DNA from: Caballeronia megalochromosomata
Lineage (GTDB): Bacteria; Pseudomonadota; Gammaproteobacteria; Burkholderiales; Burkholderiaceae
Length of the DNA: 64,000 nucleotides
Direction: 5' to 3'
Assembly: GCA_001580565.1 (NCBI GenBank)
Contig: LRBF01000042.1
Location: forward strand, 16,528-80,527
Translations under genes and position numbers: made by a program
Notes under the pieces: generated by a model
Database searches by the model: none
Told to the model about the DNA's origin: nothing
The model's input: the letters and a program-made list of their open reading frames with translations, nothing else
In this document: one piece after another, positions 19,640 through 28,483 of the stretch
How the letters are laid out: each line of letters starts with the position of its first letter
Position numbering within the stretch: position 1 is the stretch's first letter

Positions 19640-22609
19640 TCAGTGCGTGCCTGAAGCGCGCGCGTGCCAGTCGTAGTCGAACACGTTCGTCGGAGCCGGC
19701 TCCGACAGACCTTCGACGAAACTGATCACTTCCGGATCCTTCACGAAACTCGCGGCCGAGCTCGCCGCGAGAATCGCCGAGCTTTCCTGCGGCCGCGCGA
19801 CCAGGAAGCCCTGCACGTAGTCCACGCCGATCTCCTGCAACGCGCGCAAGGTATCGACGTCCTCCACCCATTCCGCCACGCTGCGCATGCCGAGATTGCG
19901 CGCGAGCGCGACGATCGCCTCGACGATCGCGATATCCGCCGGATGCGCGCACATCGAGCGCACGAACTCGCCGTCGATCTTCAGCGCATCGGCGGATAGC
20001 GCCTTCAGGTATTTGAACGACGTGTAGCCCGCGCCGAAGTCGTCGAGCGCGATCTTGCCGCCCATGTCGTGCACGCGCGCGATGAAGCGCTGCGTGTTCT
20101 CCAGATCGTGCAGCGCGACGCTCTCCGTGATCTCCAGACACAGGTAATGGACGATCGACTGATGAGCCGCGAATAGCGCGAAGATGTCCTCCATGAACTG
20201 CTCGTCGTTCAGCGAGCCGCCCGAGAGATTCACGCAGATGAATTGCGTGTTGACGAGCTGATGCTGATGCACTTCGATCCAGTCGAGCAGCGTCGAGATG
20301 ACCCAGCGGTCGATCGCGGCGATATTGCCCGATTCCTCCGCCGCGACGATCACCTTGCCCGCGGGCAGCGTCGCGCCGTCGGGTGCGCGCATACGCAGCA
20401 GGACTTCGAAGTTGAGCGATTCGGTCGGCTTGGTCAGCGACATGATCGGCTGCATCACGAGGAAGAGTCCCGGCGGCAGGCGGTTGCGCCCGAGCGTTTC
20501 GACGAGTTTCAGTTCCTCGGCGCGCTCCTCGAATGCCGCCGCGCCCTTGCGATACGTGACGAGATGCGTATGCGCGACCTTCTTCGCCTCACGGCATGCG
20601 CGATCCGCGTGCGACAGCGCGTCCTGCACGCGCACGCCCTGCGAGCATTCGACAAGACCGATCGACGCCTTCACCTGGAACGCGCGATTGCCGACCTGAT
20701 ACGGCGCGTCGGACAGAATGGAGATGAGCTCGCGGCATTGCGCGATGGCGTCTTCGATCGACGTGTCGTGCATCACGCAGACGAACTCGTCGCCGCCGAT
20801 GCGCCCGACCGGATAGCTGCGCGCGAAGTGCGCCCGCGTGCGCGCCGCGACCTGGCGCAGCACTTCGTCGCCGCTGCGATGGCCGAAGAGATCGTTGACG
20901 AGCTTGAAGCGGTCGAGATCGACATACGCCAGCGCCCACGGCAGCGTCTCTTCGCTTTGCACGGAGATCGCCTTCTCGACGCCGCGGCGATTCAGCGAGC
21001 CGGTCAGCGAATCGTGCTCCGCGAGAAAGCGCAGCCGCTCCACGGCTTTCGAGCGCTCGGTCGTGTCCTGCAGCGAGCCTTCGATCCATCCGTTCGAGCG
21101 GATCGCCTTCAACAGATAGCGCCGCTCGCCGGTGCCGCGCTCGGGCGAGCCGCCCATTTCGAGCTCGCCGTCACTGCCCTTCGACGCCAGCGCCTGCAAC
21201 GCGCCCCACGCGCCCGCCTCGAAGTAGTCGTTCCAGTGACGTATCTTGTAGTCGGTCTTTTGCAGATCGAGCATGGCGCGCAACGCAGGATTGGCGCGCA
21301 CGAAGTGGCCTTCGGAATCGAGCGTGAAGAGGCCGATGGGGGTGACTTCGTAGGTGTTGCGCAATTCCATCTGCGCCTGACGGCGGAAATCGCGTTCGGC
21401 GCGCATCTGCTCGGCGATCGCGAACGCCGCCATCATGCTCGACGACAGCGCGGCCATCACCGTATTGACGCCGCCGACGAGCACCTTCAGGCCGAAAGCC
21501 GCACCGAGCACTTCGGAGAATGTCGAGAACAGCACCACGCCGAGCGACGCGACGTACCAGAGCACCGTGCGCGAGCGCGCCATCCACACGAGCCGCGCGA
21601 GGAAAAACAGCAGCACGCAGATGCCGAAACCCGCGATGACCCAAAGCGTCGGGATGAAAAGCGCATACGGCAGCGCGAACGCCGCCGCGAGCAGCACGAT
21701 GCCCACATACTGGATCACGCGCAGCAGCCAGCGATAGCCGACCACGCGCAGCTCGCGCCGGAAAAGCTGCTGGAAGAGCGCGGCCGTCAGCAGGTAATAA
21801 GCGGCAAAGGTGAACTGCCGCAATGGCTGCATAAACTCGGACGGCAGCACGCGGCCGAGCCATTGCATGTCCCAGCCCATCGCATTCGCGCACAGGCGCA
21901 AATTGCCGACGAGCCAGACGGCAAAGATCACGTAGGTCCATTCCTGATTGATGAGCGCCGTGACGAACACGAACACCGCGAGCGTCAGCAGACCACCGGC
22001 GATCAGCCCCGAACTTTCCTGAAAGTCGAGCGCCGAATTGCGCAGGCCCTGCCATTCCCATGCGAACGCGTTGATCTGCGCCGGACCGGAAAAGGTGCCC
22101 CGGCACAGAATGTTTTCAGGCTGTTTGATACGGCCGACCTGAATGGAGAAGCCCGCCTTCACCACGCGCATTTCGCCGCTCACGCCTTCACGATCCGCCC
22201 GGCCGAGCGGCGCAAGCGTGCTCGCGTTCCAGCAGGCAAGCGTTTGCGCATGGCGCGATGGCAATTCGACGACGGTCGACGAATCGGCGCTCATGCTGGG
22301 CGTCGTGAAGCTGAACCAGACTGGTTTTTCGGACAGGCGCGTGCTGTAGCGCGAAACGGGCGCCGCGCCTTTCAGCGCGTCGAGCGCTTCGGCGGGCGTC
22401 ATGGCGCCGCCTTTATCGGCGACGATCCGAAGTTCGAGAGGAACCGCGCCGCGCGTTTCATACTGGCGCGGCAGAAAATAAAGCGTCGCGATCGTACCGA
22501 GCAAAATCAGAACCGGCACGGCGTAAACGGCGACCGCGTACAGCGCGTCGTCGATCCACGAGCCCGTGCGTCTGAATCTCGATAAGGAAGCTGGAATAAC
22601 CGACGCCAT
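19640..22609 (-). CDS. Membrane GGDEF-EAL protein with PAS sensor (c-di-GMP turnover)
   Basis: About 989 residues (start ATG 22609; an ATG at 22678 would add 23 residues). One N-terminal membrane helix, a periplasmic domain of about 170 residues, then about seven helices (7TMR-DISM-like), a PAS domain (EVTPIGLFTLDSEGHFVRANPAL), a GGDEF domain with intact RIGGDEF, and an EAL domain. The EAL residues look catalytic: EVL in place of EAL, CVNLSGG, LEITES, DDFGAG, LKIDGEF, QGFLVARP. AEWVE replaces the usual AEGVE. Probably both makes and degrades c-di-GMP; the net activity cannot be told. The acyltransferase gene lies about 157 bp upstream on the same strand. Confidence 0.92.
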   Translation of the reverse strand: MASVIPASLSRFRRTGSWIDDALYAVAVYAVPVLILLGTIATLYFLPRQYETRGAVPLELRIVADKGGAMTPAEALDALKGAAPVSRYSTRLSEKPVWFSFTTPSMSADSSTVVELPSRHAQTLACWNASTLAPLGRADREGVSGEMRVVKAGFSIQVGRIKQPENILCRGTFSGPAQINAFAWEWQGLRNSALDFQESSGLIAGGLLTLAVFVFVTALINQEWTYVIFAVWLVGNLRLCANAMGWDMQWLGRVLPSEFMQPLRQFTFAAYYLLTAALFQQLFRRELRVVGYRWLLRVIQYVGIVLLAAAFALPYALFIPTLWVIAGFGICVLLFFLARLVWMARSRTVLWYVASLGVVLFSTFSEVLGAAFGLKVLVGGVNTVMAALSSSMMAAFAIAEQMRAERDFRRQAQMELRNTYEVTPIGLFTLDSEGHFVRANPALRAMLDLQKTDYKIRHWNDYFEAGAWGALQALASKGSDGELEMGGSPERGTGERRYLLKAIRSNGWIEGSLQDTTERSKAVERLRFLAEHDSLTGSLNRRGVEKAISVQSEETLPWALAYVDLDRFKLVNDLFGHRSGDEVLRQVAARTRAHFARSYPVGRIGGDEFVCVMHDTSIEDAIAQCRELISILSDAPYQVGNRAFQVKASIGLVECSQGVRVQDALSHADRACREAKKVAHTHLVTYRKGAAAFEERAEELKLVETLGRNRLPPGLFLVMQPIMSLTKPTESLNFEVLLRMRAPDGATLPAGKVIVAAEESGNIAAIDRWVISTLLDWIEVHQHQLVNTQFICVNLSGGSLNDEQFMEDIFALFAAHQSIVHYLCLEITESVALHDLENTQRFIARVHDMGGKIALDDFGAGYTSFKYLKALSADALKIDGEFVRSMCAHPADIAIVEAIVALARNLGMRSVAEWVEDVDTLRALQEIGVDYVQGFLVARPQESSAILAASSAASFVKDPEVISFVEGLSEPAPTNVFDYDWHARASGTH

Positions 22610-22705
22610 ACCTGGAAAAACCCCCGTTTGCGCCCAGCGCGAAATGCACCGGCGCAGACCGCGGCGGAGCCCGAGCATCCCCGCGCACCGCCGCTTTTTG
22701 GCCTA

Positions 22706-22727
22706 CCGGACCCACTCCGTGGTCCGG
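22706..22727. repeat. Inverted repeat CCGGACC-N8-GGTCCGG
   Basis: Perfect 7-bp arms between the acyltransferase and GGDEF-EAL genes. There is no T-tract on the minus strand, the transcribed strand, so it is not a normal terminator for these genes. It may be an attenuator-like hairpin or a binding site. Confidence 0.4.
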
Positions 22728-22766
22728 TTATTCGCTTTTACCTTCCTGGATACGATCGTGCCCTTC

Positions 22767-23543
22767 TCACCTGCCGTAAGCCATCAACGGAGCTTCTGGG
22801 CATCGTACCGGTTCCCAGTCAAAAGATAAATCTACAGAATGCAAATCGATGTCGGGGTGATGCGTGTGCACCATGTAATTGAAGAGCGGATGACGGGCTT
22901 CTTCCCAGCGCTGACGCGCCGCGGCGACATCCTTCGCCAGCACGCGATGCGGCAGGCCGCCCACATGCGACATCGGCAGGAACTCGCCCGCGCCGAAAAC
23001 GTCCTTGAAGAGCATCGCCTCATACTCCCGATCCAGCGGCGTACGCGCCGTAATCACCATGTAATCGATCTCGTGCAATTCGCAGAACATCCAGAGCGCC
23101 TTGCACAGCGCCACTTTCACCACGCGCCCCACCATCCCGCCCGAAACGCCCAGACGCGTCGCTTCCGCGAGGCGGCTCGTCGCCAGATGTTCAGGCAGAC
23201 GCACCGACTGCTCGACGGCGAGCGGGCCATACGCATTGGTCTGAATGCGCATGGTGCCGAGCGGCGCGCCGTCCAGCTTCGATTCCGCCAGCAGCACAGC
23301 CGTGCCGCGATCCCAGTCCGAGGGCTCGATCGTCATCTTTTCGGCGAATTCGGGCAGGTGCCGCCCATAGGCCGAACGTCTGATGCTCACGGCTTTTTGC
23401 AATCCAGCATCGTCGCGGACGATACGGATAGTAAACGGCATGCGCTCCGATTTCTGAAGTGCGGGTACGACCGTGAGAGTTGGGCGAACCGCCGGTTCGG
23501 TTTGGTTAGCGGCGGCATTGTTGGCAAGGTTCAGACGTTCCAT
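22767..23543 (-). CDS. FeeM-like GNAT N-acyltransferase
   Basis: 258 residues with start MERLNLANN; a longer start at 23597 (MSSTRG) is possible. The core (about residues 45-200) resembles FeeM/N-acyl amino acid synthase and acyl-homoserine-lactone synthase-type GNAT folds: IRIVRDDAGLQKAVSIRRSAYG, then RLAEATRLGVSGG, then IDYMVITARTPLDREYEAMLFKDVFGAGE. Such enzymes transfer an acyl chain from acyl-ACP to an amine. The product is unknown. The gene is followed on the same strand by a c-di-GMP protein and preceded by a leader of more than 400 bp. Confidence 0.72.
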   Translation of the reverse strand: MERLNLANNAAANQTEPAVRPTLTVVPALQKSERMPFTIRIVRDDAGLQKAVSIRRSAYGRHLPEFAEKMTIEPSDWDRGTAVLLAESKLDGAPLGTMRIQTNAYGPLAVEQSVRLPEHLATSRLAEATRLGVSGGMVGRVVKVALCKALWMFCELHEIDYMVITARTPLDREYEAMLFKDVFGAGEFLPMSHVGGLPHRVLAKDVAAARQRWEEARHPLFNYMVHTHHPDIDLHSVDLSFDWEPVRCPEAPLMAYGR

Positions 23544-24003
23544 TTGTAAACCCCATTTTTTCTTGGCGATTGGAAAGGTGCCGCGTGTTGAGGACATTTA
23601 ATGGTTGGTTCCTTACACGGGCGAAACGAGCCTCTCACGAAGTCAAATAACGGGGTGCGCGCTTGCCACTGTTTCTCAGCAAATTTCAGGCTAAAGCAGT
23701 GGAAGAAAGCTTCTAAACGGCGAAAAAAGCCCATCGCCGGTAGCCGCCGAAAACCAAATATGCATATGCCGTACACGAATATGCGAGCCCGAGCAGGGTG
23801 AAAGAACGAGGGCGAGCAGCCACCAATTGACACGAGAGGCAATTAGGAGAATAGCGTTCGCCGAACCATCGCGGAGCATCGCGTAAACGCTGGAAAACAC
23901 ATAAAAAAAGGGGTTCGGTAACGTTTGCTTACACTTTTTCTTCGCACAATGTGCGAAACGGCCAAGGGGCAGAGTTTGGGCTTCGGAACGGCTGGAGACG
24001 GCA
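23544..24003. other. Long non-coding leader upstream of the acyltransferase
   Basis: About 460 bp with no convincing gene and a visibly lower GC content than its surroundings. It contains a perfect odd palindrome (23941-23957) and three ATATGC-type words near 23758-23790. It probably holds the acyltransferase promoter and a long 5' UTR; a small RNA cannot be excluded. Confidence 0.5.
23941..23957. promoter_or_regulatory. 17-bp perfect palindrome, candidate regulator site
   Basis: TTCGCACA-A-TGTGCGAA, about 400 bp upstream of the acyltransferase start, inside an A/T-rich stretch. Symmetry and position suggest an operator; the regulator is unknown. Confidence 0.5.
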
Positions 24004-24040
24004 AACAAAAAGCGGGCGTCCCTGAAAAGGAACGCCCGCT
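24004..24040 (-). terminator. Rho-independent terminator (minus strand)
   Basis: On the minus strand AGCGGGCGTTCC pairs with GGGACGCCCGCT around a short loop, followed by TTTTTGTTT. It lies about 57 bp after the stop of the 140-residue gene ending at 24097. Confidence 0.85.
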
Positions 24041-24096
24041 CTACCACGACATAATCATGTCGACTGTGTGAATTCCGCTAAAGCGGATTAGAAAAA

Positions 24097-24519
24097 TCAG
24101 TCGTCTTCGTCGAGCCAGGGGATGTCCACATCGGTGATGAAAGCGACCATCGCAAGCGGACGGCCTTCCTGCCGCCCGATATTGCCGTCGGCGCGTTGCC
24201 ATTCGCAGCGGAAAATCGTCGCGGGCGTATCGGCCAGCAGGGTGATGGTGCGAATTTCGTCCGGATCGTTTTCTTCGACCGGGCCATCGAGCGATACGAG
24301 CAATTGCTGAGGCCACACGCCGTCGGCGGGATCGTAGATCTTGTCGCCGTCGTGAATGACGACATGCGCCTCGACGCCGATCGTCGCCGATGCCTCCACG
24401 ATCATCTTGCCGAGCGCGCGCAGCACCGCGGTGGCGCGGCCCGAGTTCGCCTGACGGATCGCGAGATCGCCGCGCGTCAGCGCCTGCTCGAGTTTGGGAT
24501 TGGTTTTCTGTTGCGCCAT
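24097..24519 (-). CDS. Conserved hypothetical protein
   Basis: 140-residue acidic soluble protein (start MAQQKTNPKLEQALTRGDLAI, preceded by GAGAGA). The first third is helical; the rest contains beta-like VEAHVVIHDGDKIYDPADGVW and the acidic tail DVDIPWLDEDD. No recognised domain, signal or membrane segment. Followed by a strong terminator, so probably monocistronic. Divergent from the EAL gene. Confidence 0.7.
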   Translation of the reverse strand: MAQQKTNPKLEQALTRGDLAIRQANSGRATAVLRALGKMIVEASATIGVEAHVVIHDGDKIYDPADGVWPQQLLVSLDGPVEENDPDEIRTITLLADTPATIFRCEWQRADGNIGRQEGRPLAMVAFITDVDIPWLDEDD

Positions 24520-24764
24520 ATCTCTCTCTAGGGGTTCGTTGCAACTTTCGACGAGTGCGGCCCGGCTTAAGTTGCAGGCGGATCGTAGCATCGCACCAAC
24601 AAAGATAGGTCGCGCGGGCCCTGGCGGCAAACCGGAGGCGGCCGATACGCGCTCGATGCATGGACGGCTTCGGGGCTCAAGTTTAGGCACGATCGGCCGA
24701 TATCGCGCTCATCCCCACCGAAACGCGTGACTGCCGTGCCGTTCATCGACCTGACTGCTGCTTT

Positions 24765-26039
24765 GTGCGTTCGTCTGCCGGCGCCCGCTTTCCGTATGCC
24801 GTCCACCCGCGCCTGAACGTGCTGACCGGACACGCGGAGATCGTCGACGGCATCACGCTGCGCACGCATCTGCAACCGATCTACAGCCTGCCGCATCAGC
24901 GCGAGGTGGGTTACGAGGCGCTGTTGCGCGGCGAAGCGGGCGGCGGCGCGCTCGTCGGACCGTTCGATCTTTTCGGGCGCGCGATCGTCGCGGGCACGCT
25001 GACCGAGCTCGACCGCATGAGCCATCTCACGCATCTGCGCAATGCGGCGCCCATGCTGCCCGCCGCGCACTGGCTCTTCATCAACATCAATCCGGCGACC
25101 TTCACCGATCCGGGCTACGCCGCGCGGCTCGCCTGCGCGACGCACGACGCGGGCCTCGCGCCCGAGCGGGTCGTGATCGAAGTGCTGGAGTCGGGCGGCA
25201 CGGACGTCGCGGACATCTCGCGCGCGACCCGGGCGTTTCGGGCGCAGGGCTTTCTCGTCGCGGTGGACGATTTCGGCGCGGGGCATTCCAACATCGACCG
25301 GCTGCTCACGCTGCGGCCGGACATCGTGAAGCTCGATCGCAGTCTCGTGCGCACGACGAGCGCCCACATGCGCGACGCGCTGATGCCGAAGCTCGTCGAT
25401 CTGCTGCACGAGTCGGGCATGTTCGTGGTGGCGGAAGGCATCGAGACGGGCGAGGATCTGATGCTCGCCGCGCGCTCGAATGTGGATTTCGTGCAGGGCT
25501 ATCTGTTCGGCATGCCGTCGCCGCACATCGCCGCGCGGGGCGCGGCCACGCCGCTTTTCGAAGACGTGTTCGACACGCTCGCCCAGATGCGCCGCACCGA
25601 GCGCCTCGCCGGCGACCTGCTCGTGCTGCCCTATCGCGCTGGGCTCACGCAGGCCGCGCGGCGTTTCGCCTCGGGCGCGACCACCGAATCCGCCTGCGCC
25701 GACCTGCTCGCCCTGCCGTGCACCCTAAGTTGCTTCTTCCTCGATCAGGGCGGCCGCGAATGCATGCCGGCGCTCGCGGGCGCGGCGGCCATTACGCCGA
25801 GCGCGCGCTTCGCGCCGATCGCCGATGCGTCGACCGGACGCTGGGACAATCGCCCGTATTTCTACGATGCGCACGCGAAACCGCAGCAGGTGATCACGAG
25901 CCCGCCGTATCTCTCCGTGACGGGCACGTCGCTTTGCGTGACGCTCACGATCGCGACGCAGCGCGCCGCGAAGCCGGTCGTGATCGGCGCGGATCTCGAC
26001 TGGCGCAGGCTGACCGAAGCCGCGCCCGCGATTTTCTGA
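24765..26039 (+). CDS. EAL-domain c-di-GMP phosphodiesterase
   Basis: About 424 residues (GTG 24765; the start is uncertain because no good Shine-Dalgarno is visible). Residues about 25-260 form an EAL domain with all expected metal and substrate residues: YEALLRGE, FININPATF, IEVLES, DDFGAGHSN, DIVKLDRSL, AEGIET and QGYLFGMP. The C-terminal 160 residues resemble the degenerate sensor region found after some EAL domains (WDNRPYFYDAHAKPQQVITSPPYLSVTG). No membrane segment, so cytoplasmic. Expected to hydrolyse c-di-GMP to pGpG. Confidence 0.88.
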   Translation: MRSSAGARFPYAVHPRLNVLTGHAEIVDGITLRTHLQPIYSLPHQREVGYEALLRGEAGGGALVGPFDLFGRAIVAGTLTELDRMSHLTHLRNAAPMLPAAHWLFININPATFTDPGYAARLACATHDAGLAPERVVIEVLESGGTDVADISRATRAFRAQGFLVAVDDFGAGHSNIDRLLTLRPDIVKLDRSLVRTTSAHMRDALMPKLVDLLHESGMFVVAEGIETGEDLMLAARSNVDFVQGYLFGMPSPHIAARGAATPLFEDVFDTLAQMRRTERLAGDLLVLPYRAGLTQAARRFASGATTESACADLLALPCTLSCFFLDQGGRECMPALAGAAAITPSARFAPIADASTGRWDNRPYFYDAHAKPQQVITSPPYLSVTGTSLCVTLTIATQRAAKPVVIGADLDWRRLTEAAPAIF

Positions 26040-26042
26040 GCG

Positions 26043-27032
26043 TCAGGCAGTGGCGCGCTTCGCCTGCGCGATCGCATCGGCGAGTGCCGCCGCGCCCGCC
26101 CGCAGTGCCGCGAGATTGCCCGGCTCGAAGGTCCAGTGCCCCGCCGCGTTCACGACGGCCAGTTCCGCGCCGGGCCAGCGCGCGGCGAGGTCCAGCGCCT
26201 GATCGGCCGGGCACACCATGTCGAAGCGTCCATGCACGATCCGGCAAGGCAGATGCGCGATGCGCTCGACGAGCGGCAAGAGCGGCGCCGGCGGCAGCTC
26301 GTTCGCCATGTAGTGACGCTCGAGAAGCGCCATCGAGATGGCGGCCGCATTGGCTTCCGCGCTCGGGCGCTTTTCTTCTTCGGACGGTTCCTTCTCCGGC
26401 TTGTTGACGACCGACAGCGTCGTCTCGTAGTGCGTCCACGCTCGCGCGAGCCGGGTGCCGGCCTCGTCGAAGCGCGCGAGCGGCGCTTCGGTCATCTCGA
26501 GAATGTCGCGCGCGTTCGCGGGACGCGTGCCGCACGCCGACTCGATCGCATCGAGAAACGCGCGATGCGCCTCCGGGAACACACGCCGCGCGTCCCACAG
26601 GAACCAGTCGATGTCCTCGCGCCGCGCGAGAAAAATCCCGCGCAGCAGGAAGCCCGTGCAACGCTGCGGATGCGCGACGCCGTAGGCGAGCCCGAGCGTC
26701 GTGCCCCACGAACCGCCAAAGATCGCCCATTGCTCGATCTTCAACATGACGCGCAACTTTTCCATGTCGCCGACGAGCGCATCGATGCCATTCGCCTCGA
26801 GCCTGCCGAATGGCGTGGACTTGCCGCAGCCGCGCTGATCGAAAAACACGACGCGCCACTTGCCTTCTTCGAGCACCTCGGCCCATTTCACGTTCATCGC
26901 GCCGCCGGGACCGCCGTGCACGACGAGCATCGCGGGCGCGTCGCGCGGACCCTGCGCGCGCCAGTAGATCGAGTGACCGTCGCCCACGTCGAGCATGCCT
27001 TCGTCGAACTGCACCGGCGATTGGTTTTCCAT
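26043..27032 (-). CDS. pip: Prolyl iminopeptidase
   Basis: 329-residue alpha/beta-hydrolase that removes N-terminal proline from peptides (S33 family, normal length). The oxyanion HGGPGG motif (residues about 39-44), nucleophile elbow GGSWGTT, acid residue in GRFDMVCP and catalytic His in NAAGHWTFEPGN are all present. The DQRGCGKSTPFG segment is diagnostic for Pip. Cytoplasmic, no signal peptide. Convergent with the EAL gene, 3 bp between stops. Confidence 0.94.
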   Translation of the reverse strand: MENQSPVQFDEGMLDVGDGHSIYWRAQGPRDAPAMLVVHGGPGGAMNVKWAEVLEEGKWRVVFFDQRGCGKSTPFGRLEANGIDALVGDMEKLRVMLKIEQWAIFGGSWGTTLGLAYGVAHPQRCTGFLLRGIFLARREDIDWFLWDARRVFPEAHRAFLDAIESACGTRPANARDILEMTEAPLARFDEAGTRLARAWTHYETTLSVVNKPEKEPSEEEKRPSAEANAAAISMALLERHYMANELPPAPLLPLVERIAHLPCRIVHGRFDMVCPADQALDLAARWPGAELAVVNAAGHWTFEPGNLAALRAGAAALADAIAQAKRATA

Positions 27033-27191
27033 TGCGCTTCGTCCTTGCTGAATGTGTTTCGTCGGGGTCCATTGTTACATCGGTTCGATCACGCCGCATG
27101 AGGCGCGAGGCCGCTCCGGCGCGTTTCGCCCGATACGCTATGCTTGCGGATTCCCGTTGTTCGTCATCTACCCGTCATCTTACGAATCCCG

Positions 27192-27905
27192 ATGCGACGT
27201 ACCCTCGTCAAGTGGCTCTTTGCAACCTATCTGCTCGGCAGCGGCATGGTCTGGTCGATCCTGATCCTGCCGCTGTTTCCGTTCGTCGGCCGCAACGGAC
27301 GTTACTGGCTCGCGAAGCTCTGGTGCCGCGCGATGGTCGGCATGATGCGCGTCATCACCGGCGTCACCTGCTCGATCGAGGGGCTGGAGCATCTGCCCGC
27401 CGGGCCGTGCATCATCCTGTCGCGGCACGAATCGACCTGGGAAACGCTCTCGTTCATGGCGCTCTTTCCGCGGCGCATCAGTTTCGTGTTCAAACACGAA
27501 CTCATGAATATTCCGTTCTTCGGCTGGGTGCTGCGCGGCCTCGACATGGTGAGCCTCGATCGCGGGTCGATCCGCCAGGCGCACGCCGCCGTGACGCGCG
27601 AGTGCGCGGCGCGGCTGAAGAAAGGCGATTCGGTGGTGATCTTTCCGGAAGGCACGCGCGTCGCGCACGAAGCGCCGCTCAAGCTGGCGTCGGGCGGCGT
27701 GCGCCTCGCCTGCGCGACGAAAGTGCCCGTCGTGCCGGTCGTGCATGACGCCGGCAAGGTCTGGCCCGCGAAGGGCTGGCCGGATCGTGGCGGGCATATC
27801 CGCGTGATCGTCACGCCCTGCCTGCCGATCGAGTGCGAAATACCGCAGGAACTGAACCGCCTCGCGCAGTCGCAGATGGATGAAGCGCTGGCGGTGTTGC
27901 GCTAG
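27192..27905 (+). CDS. plsC: 1-acyl-sn-glycerol-3-phosphate acyltransferase
   Basis: 237-residue membrane acyltransferase making phosphatidic acid from lysophosphatidate. One N-terminal hydrophobic helix (residues about 7-32), then the catalytic block SRHESTWETL (His79, Glu84: an HX4E variant of HX4D, common in this branch), a glycine-free substrate loop and FPEGTRVAHEAPLK. The start was set at ATG 27192; the upstream extension is unlike the family. Stands alone between convergent neighbours. Confidence 0.92.
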   Translation: MRRTLVKWLFATYLLGSGMVWSILILPLFPFVGRNGRYWLAKLWCRAMVGMMRVITGVTCSIEGLEHLPAGPCIILSRHESTWETLSFMALFPRRISFVFKHELMNIPFFGWVLRGLDMVSLDRGSIRQAHAAVTRECAARLKKGDSVVIFPEGTRVAHEAPLKLASGGVRLACATKVPVVPVVHDAGKVWPAKGWPDRGGHIRVIVTPCLPIECEIPQELNRLAQSQMDEALAVLR

Positions 27906-27912
27906 GCGGGGC

Positions 27913-28281
27913 TCAGTACAGCGGCCGCTTCTTCGCGGCGCACAACCGGTTCACCGCGGAGATCAGGGTTTCCATGTCGACGGGCTTGCGCAAATAGCCG
28001 TCGTAGCTGACGAAAGCCGGCGGATTCGGATGCCCCGAAATCATCAGGAAAGGAATGTGCGCGAGCGCCGCGTCGTTCTTCATGGTCTGGCAAAGCAGCG
28101 CGCCGCCGAGGCCGGGCATCATCCAGTCGGACACGACGATGTCCACCGTCTGCTCCCCGAGTATCGATAACGCTCCGTTGCCGTCGAACGCGCACAGGAT
28201 AGTGCAATCCTCGCCCTCCATGCAAAGGGTCCAGGCTTCGATGGTGGCGGGGTCGTCGTCGACGAGCAGTACTGTCTTCAT
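27913..28281 (-). CDS. Single-domain response regulator (receiver only)
   Basis: 122 residues, a stand-alone REC domain: acidic DDD at residues 8-10, phosphoacceptor Asp52 in VVSDWMMPG, Ser in LMISGHP and Lys in YLRKPVD. No output domain, so it probably signals by protein contact, as in CheY-like or phosphorelay proteins. No histidine kinase lies nearby. The 200 bp between its start and the pcaQ stop holds nothing I can name beyond its promoter. Confidence 0.9.
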   Translation of the reverse strand: MKTVLLVDDDPATIEAWTLCMEGEDCTILCAFDGNGALSILGEQTVDIVVSDWMMPGLGGALLCQTMKNDAALAHIPFLMISGHPNPPAFVSYDGYLRKPVDMETLISAVNRLCAAKKRPLY

Positions 28282-28483
28282 CTTGCGAACATGTTCGAGT
28301 GCGGCGCGTGAGTGCGGCGGGACGTCTACGACAAAGACGGCGGACAACCTCGGATGTGACAGCGGCCGTCGCCGTTTGTTGCAGTCATGTCCTTTCCGCT
28401 GCTTTCGTCATAGTATTTCTTTCGCGCGAAATATGCGCGGTAAATGCTGCTTCAGCAACTTGCGCGCCGCGTGACCGCACCGG

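Noticed and set aside
20243..22585. 780-codon open frame on the plus strand
   Set aside because: It is the antisense shadow of the GGDEF-EAL gene; its Arg/His-rich translation has no recognisable domain, as expected from high-GC third positions.
22706..22727. CCGGACC/GGTCCGG hairpin as a terminator
   Set aside because: No T-tract follows on the transcribed minus strand; kept only as an inverted repeat.
27913..28281. Two-component system at the receiver gene
   Set aside because: No histidine kinase or output domain is nearby; the gene is annotated as a lone receiver.
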